From: Shewanella sp. 1CM18E
GTDB lineage: Bacteria; Pseudomonadota; Gammaproteobacteria; Enterobacterales; Shewanellaceae
Assembly (NCBI RefSeq): GCF_023161665.1
Contig: NZ_JALNTW010000003.1
Location: 357,575 to 421,574 of the forward strand
Length of the DNA: 64,000 nucleotides
Direction: 5' to 3'
The notes under the pieces were generated by a model, which made no database searches, had not been told where the DNA came from, and saw nothing but the letters and a program-made list of their open reading frames with translations. The position numbers were made by a program, and so were the translations under genes. Shown here in pieces: positions 14,858 through 23,769 of the stretch. How positions within the stretch are numbered: the first letter of the stretch is position 1; each line of letters starts with the position of its first letter.

Positions 14858-15457
14858 ATGCGCAAACAACTGGGTCATTTTTTTGTTTTGGTGTTATTGC
14901 TGTTAGTGACAGCATGTTCTAAACCAACTATTCCACCACTAAGCGACAATGCGCGGATCCTAGCCTTTGGTGACAGCTTAACTTATGGGGTTGGCGCATC
15001 GAAAGGTCAAGACTATCCAAGTCAGTTAGCCAAGCTGAGCGGCTTTGAAGTGATTAATGCTGGCGTATCGGGGGAAACCACCACTCAAGGTGCTGCGCGT
15101 TTAGAGGCTTTACTTAATGCACATTCTCCCGAGTTATTGATCTTACTGGAAGGTGGTAATGATTTTTTAAGAAATCATTCCGTACAGGCCACTAAAGCAA
15201 ACTTAGCCAGCATGATAGAAATGGCGCAATCATATCAAGTTCCGGTTGTATTAGTTGCGGTACCGCAAAAAAGTCTGTTTTTGTCACCCTCACCAATCTA
15301 TGCCGAATTAGCAGATCAATATGAGCTAGTTTTGGTTGAAGATACCTTAAGCAACCTATTAAAAACCTCTGCAATGAAATCAGATACCATACATTTAAAT
15401 GATCAAGGTTATTTAGCGCTGGCTAATGCAATTTTACAAGCGGTAATTGATGATTAG
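14858..15457 (+). CDS. GDSL/SGNH-family esterase lipoprotein (TesA-like)
   Basis: About 199 residues. It begins with a lipoprotein signal (FFVLVLLLLVTAC|SKP, lipobox VTAC), then the SGNH blocks: FGDSLTYG with the nucleophile Ser, an intermediate Gly in VSGETT, GGND supplying the oxyanion Asn, and DTIHLNDQGY supplying Asp and His. The family hydrolyses thioesters, lysophospholipids or aryl esters. The lipid anchor places it at the envelope. The start is ATG 14858 with AAGG upstream. An earlier in-frame ATG at 14801 lies inside the btuB terminator and is unlikely. Confidence 0.88.
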   Translation: MRKQLGHFFVLVLLLLVTACSKPTIPPLSDNARILAFGDSLTYGVGASKGQDYPSQLAKLSGFEVINAGVSGETTTQGAARLEALLNAHSPELLILLEGGNDFLRNHSVQATKANLASMIEMAQSYQVPVVLVAVPQKSLFLSPSPIYAELADQYELVLVEDTLSNLLKTSAMKSDTIHLNDQGYLALANAILQAVIDD

Positions 15458-15717
15458 TGTTTTATAACAATTATTTATGCTAATTGGGTTGAAGAAAGCT
15501 TTACCGTTAAACAAACTTAAAACTGCGGAGTGGAAGCTAGGCTTATATAGGTAAACACTGAATTAACCTGCTTAGAAAAATTTATACACACAAAACAGTT
15601 AAAACTTACAAAGTTATTAGCTTTTATGGCTTGACCTATACAGGCATATTATGGGTTAATTTACATAAAGTTTAATGTATATAATTATTAAAAATATAAT
15701 AGGGTTTAACGTTTCGC

Positions 15718-16446
15718 ATGACAGATCTTGAGCAGCAAGTATTTACTCAAGTACGTGCCATTATCAGCAATGAAGAGCAGGTAATTGGCCGTCGGGGGAT
15801 CCTTATCCCATTGAAAAAAGCCATTATTGCGGATGGTGACATTCGCAATGTAATCGATATTGTTTCTTCAGATCCTGCTTTGTCGGCCCATCTACTTTGG
15901 CGCAGCAATAGTGCTGACCATGCCGCACCGGAAGCATCTAAAAACCGCTCGCTAAAAGATGCATTGGTTCGTTTAGGACAAGTGAACATTTATCGCTATG
16001 CGTTTACTTTTTATCTTAAAGAGCGTTTAGATGAGCTGCAGGAACCCTACAAAAAGTTGGTTCAGGGCTATTGGACTTTGACTGAGAGCATCGCTATTGA
16101 TGCCGTTGATCAGCTTCATCAACTTGAAGGGGTTAATATTAATCCTGATGAAGTGCAAACTTTGGCGCTATTTAGTGTATTTGGCGAGATCATTGCGTTA
16201 ACGGCATTTGCATATCTGAACTCAGGTTGCAGCGAGCAGTATCCAATTGCTGCACTTAAGGCTGTGATTGAGGGGCAACAACAGACATTAACTCTTGAAG
16301 CATTTGAGTCATTAGGCTTGGATGACGAGTTACAGACAGAGTTTTTGGTTGCCCATAACTTACGTGCAACTCATAACGTTAACTCTCCGGGTTTAGTATT
16401 AAAGCGTGTGCTTGCTAAAAGAGGCTTGTTACTTAAGCCAATATGA
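15718..16446 (+). CDS. HDOD domain protein
   Basis: A 242-residue helical protein. IIADGDIRNVIDIVSSDPALSAHLLWRSNS and SLKDALVRLGQVNIYRYA are the typical HDOD signatures (DPaLs..lLr.aNS, ai..LG...v..l). There is no second output domain. Such proteins act as signalling adaptors, often with cyclic-di-GMP or chemotaxis circuits. The His/Asp residues needed for phosphohydrolase activity are absent, as in the whole family. It has its own terminator and a 260-bp AT-rich upstream region. Confidence 0.75.
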   Translation: MTDLEQQVFTQVRAIISNEEQVIGRRGILIPLKKAIIADGDIRNVIDIVSSDPALSAHLLWRSNSADHAAPEASKNRSLKDALVRLGQVNIYRYAFTFYLKERLDELQEPYKKLVQGYWTLTESIAIDAVDQLHQLEGVNINPDEVQTLALFSVFGEIIALTAFAYLNSGCSEQYPIAALKAVIEGQQQTLTLEAFESLGLDDELQTEFLVAHNLRATHNVNSPGLVLKRVLAKRGLLLKPI

Positions 16447-16456
16447 GCGCCAGATT

Positions 16457-16484
16457 AAAAAGCCTGCATTTGCAGGCTTTTTTG
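16457..16484 (+). terminator. Terminator after the HDOD gene
   Basis: AAAAAGCCTGCA / TGCAGGCTTTTTT with a 2-nt loop. It can serve both the HDOD gene and the convergent metR. Confidence 0.9.
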
Positions 16485-16500
16485 TTTTAGCTAATTGGTA

Positions 16501-17403
16501 TTAGTTTACTTTTTGCTTCGCCAAGCCTTCCTGCGCAACTAACTCTAACCAATGCTGAGCTAAACGAGCATTAGCACTGTTGCGACGATACGCGCCAAAT
16601 AACGGACGTTTCAAACCTTCTGCACCGAGTTTCAAGCTCTTTAAGCTAAGACCATGAGCTTCGCTAATAGACCAGCTTGGCAGTGCGGCAATTCCGTCTT
16701 TACAAGCGATGCGTTGCAGCAACATCATGGTTAAATCGCATTTAACTTGTGGGCCCGCTTTTACACCTGCAGGCTCTAAGAAATGACGATGAATATCTAA
16801 ACGCTCAAGCGAAACTGGATAACTGATTATGGGTAAGCCTGCTAACTGTTGTGGGGTAACAAACTCTTGTTCTGCCAGTGGGTGGTCGCTAGCTACAACC
16901 AATCTAACTTCAAAATCGAATAGGTGCTGATAAGCAATAGCCTGACCAGGCACAGGATCTGAGGTTAACACTACATCTAACTCACCTTGCTCTAATGCGT
17001 TGAGCGAATCAAACAGATGGCGGCTAGATAAGTCGAGATCCGCTTGTGGATATTGCTGACGGAATTGTTCCATTACCGGCATTAACCAACGAAAACAGCT
17101 ATGGCATTCAATGCCAACACCTAGATGATTGTCGCCAATTTCTAAGCCTTTTTTTAGATCAAACTCAGTTTCAATCACCTTAGGCAAAATATCTTCAGCT
17201 AGGTTAAGTAAGCGTGCGCCTTCTTGGGTAAATGACAGCGGTTTACTCTTGCGCACAAAAATAGCGGAATTTATCCGAGTCTCCAACTCTTTAATTTGAT
17301 GAGACAATGCCGACTGAGTGACGAAGCGTTTCTTAGCAGCCCCAGCGAGGCTGCCGCTTTCTTTTAGGGCAACTAAGGTACGTAAATGTCTAAGCTCTAT
17401 CAT
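16501..17403 (-). CDS. metR: LysR-type activator of methionine biosynthesis
   Basis: A 300-residue LTTR. It starts MIELRHLRTLVALKESGSLA, and the binding domain begins with VGIECHSCFRWLMPVMEQFR, the IECHSC signature of MetR, which senses homocysteine. DIHRHFLEPAGV and MGIAALP-like (DGIAALPSW) blocks also fit. MetR activates metE, metH and related genes. Three MetJ-like boxes lie about 85 bp upstream, so repression of metR by MetJ with S-adenosylmethionine is expected, as in enterobacteria. Confidence 0.92.
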   Translation of the reverse strand: MIELRHLRTLVALKESGSLAGAAKKRFVTQSALSHQIKELETRINSAIFVRKSKPLSFTQEGARLLNLAEDILPKVIETEFDLKKGLEIGDNHLGVGIECHSCFRWLMPVMEQFRQQYPQADLDLSSRHLFDSLNALEQGELDVVLTSDPVPGQAIAYQHLFDFEVRLVVASDHPLAEQEFVTPQQLAGLPIISYPVSLERLDIHRHFLEPAGVKAGPQVKCDLTMMLLQRIACKDGIAALPSWSISEAHGLSLKSLKLGAEGLKRPLFGAYRRNSANARLAQHWLELVAQEGLAKQKVN

Positions 17404-17484
17404 TTTATCCTCACATGAAATCCGCTCATGTAGCGCTTGAATTCGTTTCGATTGCGAATCCTTAGGCTAACACAATAAACTTCT

Positions 17485-17508
17485 AGACGTCCAGACGCCC
17501 AGCGATCT
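17485..17508 (-). promoter_or_regulatory. MetJ operator upstream of metR
   Basis: Three adjacent 8-mers: AGACGTCC, AGACGCCC and AGCGATCT, each close to the met box AGACGTCT. They are placed 82-105 bp before the metR start. Confidence 0.7.
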
Positions 17509-17922
17509 GTTTTTGTTATATGTCATTCAGATGGGTGATAAGTCTGAATTTTACTCATCTTAACATCAAAAGATATACAATATGCAATTATTTGTTCAGA
17601 GATTTATTCGTTTTAGTTATCTAGTAGAGCTAAAACTTGTGCTAGTAAAATACTGGCAAGCTGAAGTTGAGCAATCGCAACTCGCTGAAATATCTAAAGG
17701 GATATGTGAGGCGCACTCACTATGGCAGGCATAAATACAGCTAGTAGCTTAAAACCCTCACTATCGTGGTCGTTGGTTTTTCAAGCGGTCAGATCAAAAT
17801 ATTGCTGAATGATGAACTATTTTTGTCAATGTCCGGTCTTATGTTGTGAACTGTATATTATTGGCTGAATTTGAATTGCAGCTAATAGCTAGGTTGTTGA
17901 TAATATCAACCACCAAAGCCTT
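17509..17922. other. Gene-free stretch between metR and the scs operon
   Basis: AT-rich, with stop codons in all frames read by eye. Apart from the MetJ boxes at its left edge I see no gene, repeat or terminator here. Confidence 0.6.
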
Positions 17923-18363
17923 ATGTGCTTTAGCGGAGTAACTATTTCTCATTTGAGCGTAAGTAAAGCAAAAACGAATTGGACTGTTATGGTGTTTTCC
18001 ATAATGGTGCTTTTCTGCTTGGCGCAAAATAGTGGGGTGTTTAGCGCACTGCAACAAGTCAGTCAGCTAGCTAACGGACAGACCAAGGCGATAACTTACG
18101 ATTCAGTAGACGCAGCTGCCACAGCCTCGTTAACTCAAAGTGGCGGTTCGGCTGCTAAGAGTAGTGAGTTTAAAAAGTGTGAGTTGTCTGAAAAATCGTT
18201 GCGGGTTTGCCTTGATGAACCGCCAATAATGCCACTATTGGTATTACTATTTATTTTCCCTCTTATTCCACTGGCATCTCGCCAACTACAGCGCGCCCTC
18301 GATGTGCCTGTGCTGCCTAAGCCGCGGCGAATACACCTTTCCTTGTGTCGTTTTCAAGAATAA
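17923..18363 (+). CDS. Small membrane protein preceding scsB (ScsA-like position)
   Basis: 146 residues, not recognised as a family. There is a hydrophobic segment near residues 20-40 (WTVMVFSIMVLFCLAQ), a loop with two cysteines (KKCELSEKSLRVC, likely periplasmic) and a second hydrophobic segment (PLLVLLFIFPLIPLA), then a basic tail. It stands 183 bp before the scsB-like gene. The paired cysteines and position recall ScsA, the membrane protein heading scsABCD in Salmonella, but I cannot show homology. Confidence 0.6.
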   Translation: MCFSGVTISHLSVSKAKTNWTVMVFSIMVLFCLAQNSGVFSALQQVSQLANGQTKAITYDSVDAAATASLTQSGGSAAKSSEFKKCELSEKSLRVCLDEPPIMPLLVLLFIFPLIPLASRQLQRALDVPVLPKPRRIHLSLCRFQE

Positions 18364-18546
18364 ATCTAACTGTTTATTGGCTATTAGTAATGGTTGTTAC
18401 TAACAGCGATTACTAGCATTATTTGCTAATACTTAGATTTGGCGAGTGTACGAAACTAACACTTAGTTAGGCTAACATTATGCCGTTATTGTCGTTTCAA
18501 GCCGTCAGTGATAAAGGCTTGATAAGCCGTGTTTACGGAGAATAAA

Positions 18547-20604
18547 TTGAAATTATTTACCCAGATTATTTTAGCGTGCCTATTTGCATTCACAAGTTCA
18601 GTGTTTGCCCAATCAACAGGCTGGCTAGAGAACCCAAATCATCCACCAGTTAAAGCTAAATTTATGCTTACTGGTGAGCTAGATGAAGCAACGAACACCT
18701 TGCCGGGCGTGTTAGAGGTGCAGCTTGATGGTGACTGGAAAACCTATTGGCGTAGCCCAGGAGAGGGCGGTATTGCCCCTAGTATCGACTGGAGTGGTTC
18801 TACTAACCTTGAAGAAGTCGACTGGCAATGGCCTGCTCCTGAGCAGTTTTCGTTACTTGGCTTACAAACGTTTGGTTACCACAATCAAGCGACTTTCCCG
18901 ATCTCAGTTAAAGTAGATGACGCCAATAAACCGACCCATTTACAGGGTAAGTTTACGCTGTCGTCTTGCACCAATGTGTGCGTATTAACAGACTATGAAA
19001 TTAACCTAGATATTGATCCTGAAACCATGACGGCCGATGTCGATGCGATGTTTGCCTACAATAAAGCGCAGTCGTTAGTTCCACAAAAAAGCACGAACGC
19101 GAGCCTGGATATCGGCTGGGACGCAGCGGCTAAACAGCTACAAATTGAGATGGATGATAGTGGCTGGGTAATGCCTAAGTTTATTATCGATGGCGAGCCT
19201 GATACCACGTTTAAGTTTGTGCGTTTTGAGCGTTTCGAAACAGAATCAGCGGCTAATAAATTGCGCGCAGTGTTTGATGCATCAAGCTGGTTGGGCGATC
19301 CTGAGTTAATTGGTAAATCACTTAACCTTACCGTCATTGGCCATGATAAATCGGCAGAGTATCGTGCCGAGGTGACAGCAACCACAGTACAAGCTAGCGC
19401 TTCATCTTTACTTCAAATCTTGCTGGTAGCGCTACTCGGCGGTTTAATTCTTAACGTAATGCCATGTGTATTGCCTGTCCTTGGCATGAAACTTAGCTCA
19501 GTGATTGCAGCGCCAAACCTACAACAAAGCCAAATCCGTAAACAATTTATCGCTTCAGCTTTGGGGATTTTAGTTTCGTTTTGGATCTTAGCCGGCTTTA
19601 TTCTAGTGCTTAAATTTACCGGCCAAGCGATTGGTTGGGGCGTGCAGTTCCAAAACCCTTGGTTTATCGGCTTTATGGCTGTGGTGACTTCAGTGTTTGC
19701 CCTAAATATGCTGGGGGCATTTGAAATTAATTTGCCATCAAGCCTGCAGACCAAGCTGGCAACGACAGGCGGTAATGATCACAAAGGTCATTTTTTACAA
19801 GGCATGTTTGCTACCTTATTGGCAACCCCGTGTAGTGCGCCTTTCCTAGGCACTGCTGTTGCCTTTGCACTTGGTGCCGATGTATTGAGCCTATTTGTTA
19901 TTTTTAGCGCACTGGCGTTAGGTATGGCATTGCCTTGGCTATTAGTGGCTGCATTTCCGCAAATAGCGAGTTATTTCCCGAAACCGGGTCGCTGGATGAA
20001 TGTGGTCAAAATCGTGTTCTCAGGCTTACTGTTATTAACTAGCTTGTGGCTTATCAGCCTATTAGCCAACTTTGTTGCGAGTAGCTTATTGTGGGTGATT
20101 GCTGCTGTATTAACCCTTGGCTTTTTAATTGCTATGGCCAAGGTGCACGGTAAAGCTGCGGCGATTGCCAGTATCAGTATTGGTATTGCAGCTTTTGCTA
20201 TTGCAGCGTTTGCCACCTCTGATAGATGGGCGCAGCCACTGCCTACAGATCTTGATTGGCAACCACTTAATGAAGCCGAAATTGCTCAGCAAGTTGCTGC
20301 GGGTAAGACCGTATTTGTGGATGTAACCGCTGACTGGTGTATTACCTGCAAAGCCAACAAGGTTGGGGTGATCTTGCAAGATCCGGTTTATAGCCAATTG
20401 AAAGCCGATGAGATGGTATTGATGGTTGGTGACTGGACTAAACCATCGAAGCCGATTACTGATTATCTGCAAAGCCACAATCGTTTTGGTGTGCCATTTA
20501 ATGTGGTGTATGGCCCGAACGCACCCGATGGCATAGAGCTGCCAGTGATCTTATCAAGCAGTGATGTCATTAATGCGATAAATGCCGCGTCGGCTAAGTT
20601 CTAA
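18547..20604 (+). CDS. scsB: ScsB/DsbD-family transmembrane thiol-disulfide reductase
   Basis: It carries electrons from cytoplasmic thioredoxin to periplasmic partners. The order is a signal peptide (KLFTQIILACLFAFTSSVFA), then a large N-terminal periplasmic domain with CTNVCVLTDYEI. An eight-helix membrane domain follows with its two functional cysteines in NVMPCVLPVLG and LATPCSAPFLG. Last is a C-terminal thioredoxin domain with DWCITCKANK. The longer N-terminal part distinguishes ScsB from DsbD. I choose TTG 18547, because ACGGAG stands seven bases upstream; the GTG at 18529 lies before that RBS. It is followed by scsC- and scsD-like genes. Confidence 0.9.
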   Translation: MKLFTQIILACLFAFTSSVFAQSTGWLENPNHPPVKAKFMLTGELDEATNTLPGVLEVQLDGDWKTYWRSPGEGGIAPSIDWSGSTNLEEVDWQWPAPEQFSLLGLQTFGYHNQATFPISVKVDDANKPTHLQGKFTLSSCTNVCVLTDYEINLDIDPETMTADVDAMFAYNKAQSLVPQKSTNASLDIGWDAAAKQLQIEMDDSGWVMPKFIIDGEPDTTFKFVRFERFETESAANKLRAVFDASSWLGDPELIGKSLNLTVIGHDKSAEYRAEVTATTVQASASSLLQILLVALLGGLILNVMPCVLPVLGMKLSSVIAAPNLQQSQIRKQFIASALGILVSFWILAGFILVLKFTGQAIGWGVQFQNPWFIGFMAVVTSVFALNMLGAFEINLPSSLQTKLATTGGNDHKGHFLQGMFATLLATPCSAPFLGTAVAFALGADVLSLFVIFSALALGMALPWLLVAAFPQIASYFPKPGRWMNVVKIVFSGLLLLTSLWLISLLANFVASSLLWVIAAVLTLGFLIAMAKVHGKAAAIASISIGIAAFAIAAFATSDRWAQPLPTDLDWQPLNEAEIAQQVAAGKTVFVDVTADWCITCKANKVGVILQDPVYSQLKADEMVLMVGDWTKPSKPITDYLQSHNRFGVPFNVVYGPNAPDGIELPVILSSSDVINAINAASAKF

Positions 20605-20719
20605 TCATGACTCATATGGCTTAGACGCCTTATCGTACATCTATTTATTGCAGCCTTGAGTTTAAACAGGGCTGCTGCCCCATTTTTTGAGTGGCAACAG
20701 CGGCTCGAGTGAGATTTTT

Positions 20720-21556
20720 ATGAAAAACCAAATGAACAAAAATGAACTAACAACTGCCAATTTAACCGGTTTTGGCAAGAAGACAGCTTTGACCTTTATC
20801 GGATTACTCGGGCTAACAGCATTAGGCTTTTTAGGCAGCCAGTTGGCTACAAGTCAGTTTGTTAGCGCTAACGATTCAAGTTTGTCAGCAGCGCAGCAGC
20901 AAGAGGTTAAAGCGATAGTCAAAGAGATGTTAGTGAATGACCCAGATCTGCTAAGAGAAGCGTTTATTGCCCTGCAAACTCGAGAGATGATGAAAGAGCA
21001 AGCTGGAGTTGAGCAAATTATTGCTGCTAATCAACAGGCGTTATTTGAAACGACAACTGATCCATGGAAAGGCGCAGAAAACGGCGAGATCACCATGGTA
21101 TATTTTACTGACTTTAACTGCCCTTATTGTAAACAGTTAGAGCCAGAATTAGACAAGTTAATGGCAGAGTTTCCACAGCTTAAAATCATTATCAAAATGG
21201 TGCCGCTGCAAGGACAAAGCGCAGTTGATGCTGTGGATTTTGCCCAAACCGTTTGGCTCAATGAGCCGCAAAAATATCTACAAGTAAAAGATACCTTAAT
21301 GTCTGCACCGCGTAGATTAGACAGCCAAGCGATTGCTAAAGTCGCGAGTATCACTGACACCACCAACTGGCTAAATAATACTGATAGCCGCGTTGCTGAA
21401 GCGGTAGCTGCTAATTTGGAGCTTATGCGCGCACTGCGGATCGGTGGCACGCCAAGCATGGTTATTGGCGATCAAATTGTTGCCGGACTCGTACCCTTTG
21501 AGCAATTAAAGCTGCAAGTTGAACAGGCATTGGAGGCGCAAAATGGCGATAAATAA
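20720..21556 (+). CDS. scsC: ScsC-like periplasmic DsbA-family thiol oxidoreductase
   Basis: About 278 residues with an N-terminal membrane anchor or uncleaved signal (ALTFIGLLGLTALGFLGSQL). A helical segment of the type that oligomerises ScsC proteins follows (EVKAIVKEMLVNDPDLLREAF). The thioredoxin fold then carries FTDFNCPYCKQLEPEL and the cis-proline loop GGTPSMVIG. It probably acts as a disulfide isomerase or reductase kept reduced by ScsB. The ATG at 20720 is chosen because GAGTGAG precedes it. The last 14 bases overlap scsD. Confidence 0.88.
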   Translation: MKNQMNKNELTTANLTGFGKKTALTFIGLLGLTALGFLGSQLATSQFVSANDSSLSAAQQQEVKAIVKEMLVNDPDLLREAFIALQTREMMKEQAGVEQIIAANQQALFETTTDPWKGAENGEITMVYFTDFNCPYCKQLEPELDKLMAEFPQLKIIIKMVPLQGQSAVDAVDFAQTVWLNEPQKYLQVKDTLMSAPRRLDSQAIAKVASITDTTNWLNNTDSRVAEAVAANLELMRALRIGGTPSMVIGDQIVAGLVPFEQLKLQVEQALEAQNGDK

Positions 21557-22091
21557 CCCTGAACAACAGACTGAAAATAGTCAGCGGCAACCTTTTGCCA
21601 AAAAGCTATTTGGGTGGCTGAAACAGCTGCTATTTATGTTGGTGTTATTAACCGTGTTCTCTGCTGCACTGGATATATGGCGCAGCCGCGATATACCTAA
21701 AACCGACTTACCCAATATTCAAGCAACCACGCTGCAAGGCGAGCAAATAGAGCTGTTGGCGATGAGCCATGAGCAACCTGTGTTGCTGTATTTTTGGGGC
21801 ACTTGGTGTCCGGTTTGTAGCTTTGTTAGCCCATCGGTAAATGTGATGTCAGGTAGTTATCCGGTTGTGAGCGTCGCGATGACATCGGGGCCAGATAAAA
21901 AAATGCAGCAATATTTACAACACAAAGGCTATAAGTTTGCAGTGGTGAACGATGCTAGCGGTGAAATTGCACAGCAGTGGTCGATGCAAGTCACGCCGAC
22001 GCTAATGGTGATTAAAGAGGGGGAGTTAGCTTACTACACCAGCGGCTTTACGAGTTTGCCGGGGATCTGGTGGCGAATGCTGTTTGCATAA
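21543..22091 (+). CDS. scsD: ScsD-like membrane-anchored thioredoxin (TlpA/ResA type)
   Basis: About 182 residues: a cytoplasmic start, one membrane anchor (LLFMLVLLTVFSAALDIW), then a periplasmic thioredoxin domain with WGTWCPVCSF and the cis-proline in QVTPTLMVI. The start ATG lies inside the end of scsC (14-base overlap) and is preceded by GGAGG six bases upstream, so the genes are translationally coupled. In Salmonella the scs genes protect against copper and oxidative damage. That role is expected here but not shown. Confidence 0.88.
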   Translation: MAINNPEQQTENSQRQPFAKKLFGWLKQLLFMLVLLTVFSAALDIWRSRDIPKTDLPNIQATTLQGEQIELLAMSHEQPVLLYFWGTWCPVCSFVSPSVNVMSGSYPVVSVAMTSGPDKKMQQYLQHKGYKFAVVNDASGEIAQQWSMQVTPTLMVIKEGELAYYTSGFTSLPGIWWRMLFA

Positions 22092-22225
22092 TATGGCTAG
22101 CGAGGGTCTATCTGATAGAAGCATTGGCAATAACAGGATTGCTAATAATTGTGGCTCAAACCTGACTAAAACAGATGTTGTTCTATACTGATTAGCATCA
22201 ATACTTGCACACTGTTGGAGTCACT

Positions 22226-22438
22226 ATGAGTCATACCTATAAGATTATCGAACTAACAGGATCGTCGCCAATTAGTTCTGATGAAGCGATCAGAAATGCG
22301 ATAGCAGCAGCGAATGAGTCATTAAAGCATTTAAGGTGGTTTGAGGTGATTGAAACTCGGGGCCATCTTGAAGAAGGAATGGTGGCACATTGGCAGGTAA
22401 CCATTAAAGTCGGTTTTACTTTAGACTCCAAAGCATAA
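22226..22438 (+). CDS. Dodecin (flavin-binding protein)
   Basis: A 70-residue dodecin that assembles into a dodecamer storing riboflavin or FMN. The fold is visible from [21 protein letters not shown], through the flavin-stacking Trp38 in LRWFEV, to [12 protein letters not shown]. The ATG at 22226 has GGAGT eight bases upstream. Monocistronic, closed by a strong terminator. Confidence 0.93.
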   Translation: MSHTYKIIELTGSSPISSDEAIRNAIAAANESLKHLRWFEVIETRGHLEEGMVAHWQVTIKVGFTLDSKA

Positions 22439-22454
22439 ACAGTAACTTGAATGC

Positions 22455-22489
22455 AAAATGGGCGCTAACTGAGTTAGCGCCCATTTTTT
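22455..22489. terminator. Bidirectional terminator between dodecin and queG
   Basis: A 15-bp perfect stem (AAAATGGGCGCTAAC and its complement) with a 3-nt loop. A-run left and T-run right serve both convergent genes; it overlaps the queG stop codon. Confidence 0.9.
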
Positions 22490-23702
22490 ATGCGTCTCGC
22501 GGCAGGCCTTTTTCGACACTGCGGATCACCCTTTGAGTTTTACGATTCACTGTTTCGATGGTGGACTCGCTTTGAGTCATATCGGATTGTTTAGTCGCTT
22601 GTTCGGCCAGTGCCCAGTCGATATGTTCTATCACTATTCCATCGGCTTCATCAGTCAATTTTCGAGCCTTAAGTGCAGCAATAATCGCTTTGCTATAGGG
22701 CGCATTACCTAAGGCTACGGCGATATTTCGTAGCCAACGCGCATGGCCAATACGCCGAATAGGGCTACCTTCGGTCAGCTTTAAAAATTCTGGCTCACTC
22801 CAAGCAAATAGTTCGAGCAACTGAGGTTGTTTGAGCTGCGTCCGTGTATGGAAATCGCTTTCTTCAGTGATTGGCGCTTTACTATTAACCGGGCATACCA
22901 ATTGGCAGTCATCACAGCCGTATATGCGGTTACCTATGGCTTGCCTAAATTCAAGCGGAATCGCCCCTTGTAGCTCAATGGTGAGATACGAGATGCAGCG
23001 GCTTCCATCAACAATATAAGGTTCTACAATCGCGTTAGTGGGGCAAGACTTAATACAAGCAACGCAGGTTTTACACCCTTCTGCTATAGGGATATCAATC
23101 GGCAGCGGTAAATCAATTAATAGCTCACCGAGAAAGAACCAGCTACCGACGTCTTGATTGAGTAGTAAGCTGTGTTTACCTGTCCAACCAAGACCTGCTT
23201 TATCAGCAAGTGGTCGCTCTAAAATTGGCGCTGAGTCGACAAAAGGCCGTGAGTTGGGTTTAGTTACACCTAGACTTTTTAGCTCTGATTCAATTTTATC
23301 GCCAAGCTTTTTAAGGCGATTTCGAATAAGTTTGTGATAATCCCGGCCGCCGGCATAACGGGAGATATAGCCAAGATTGGGATCTTTAAGGTTAAAGGCA
23401 AAGCCGGCTTCAGGTGGCAGGTAATTCATCCGCGCTGAAATAACCCGTTGAGTCCCGGGGTGCAGCTCATGTGGACGTGCGCGCATCATGCCGTGATTTG
23501 CCATATAGCCCATTTCACCATGATAGCCATTGTCTAACCACTGCTGTAGTTTAGGCTCTTCATCTGTAAGGTCTGTGTCGCAAATGCCGATTTGCGCAAA
23601 GCCTAATTCTTGCCCCCAAACTTTAATTTTAAGGGCTAATTCGCCAAGTTGAATAGCGGTTAAGCTGGTAAGCGGAGCAAGTTGTGAAGGTGAGTCTGAC
23701 AT
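22488..23702 (-). CDS. queG: Epoxyqueuosine reductase
   Basis: It catalyses the last step of queuosine synthesis in tRNA, reducing the epoxide, with cobalamin and two [4Fe-4S] clusters. 404 residues. There is an N-terminal cobalamin-binding region (RVISARMNYLPP, GRDYHKLIRNRLKKL, DSAPILERPLA), ferredoxin clusters CKTCVACIKSCPTNAI and CDDCQLVCPVN, and a C-terminal HEAT-like part (RIGHARWLRNIAVALGNA). Length and motifs match QueG. The tail is some 25 residues longer than I expect. Confidence 0.95.
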   Translation of the reverse strand: MSDSPSQLAPLTSLTAIQLGELALKIKVWGQELGFAQIGICDTDLTDEEPKLQQWLDNGYHGEMGYMANHGMMRARPHELHPGTQRVISARMNYLPPEAGFAFNLKDPNLGYISRYAGGRDYHKLIRNRLKKLGDKIESELKSLGVTKPNSRPFVDSAPILERPLADKAGLGWTGKHSLLLNQDVGSWFFLGELLIDLPLPIDIPIAEGCKTCVACIKSCPTNAIVEPYIVDGSRCISYLTIELQGAIPLEFRQAIGNRIYGCDDCQLVCPVNSKAPITEESDFHTRTQLKQPQLLELFAWSEPEFLKLTEGSPIRRIGHARWLRNIAVALGNAPYSKAIIAALKARKLTDEADGIVIEHIDWALAEQATKQSDMTQSESTIETVNRKTQRVIRSVEKGLPRDA

Positions 23703-23769
23703 AGATCTATTTACGGCTTTAATTAACCGCTAATGATAGCAGTTAAAGGGGCAATAGGTATACGTGTGT

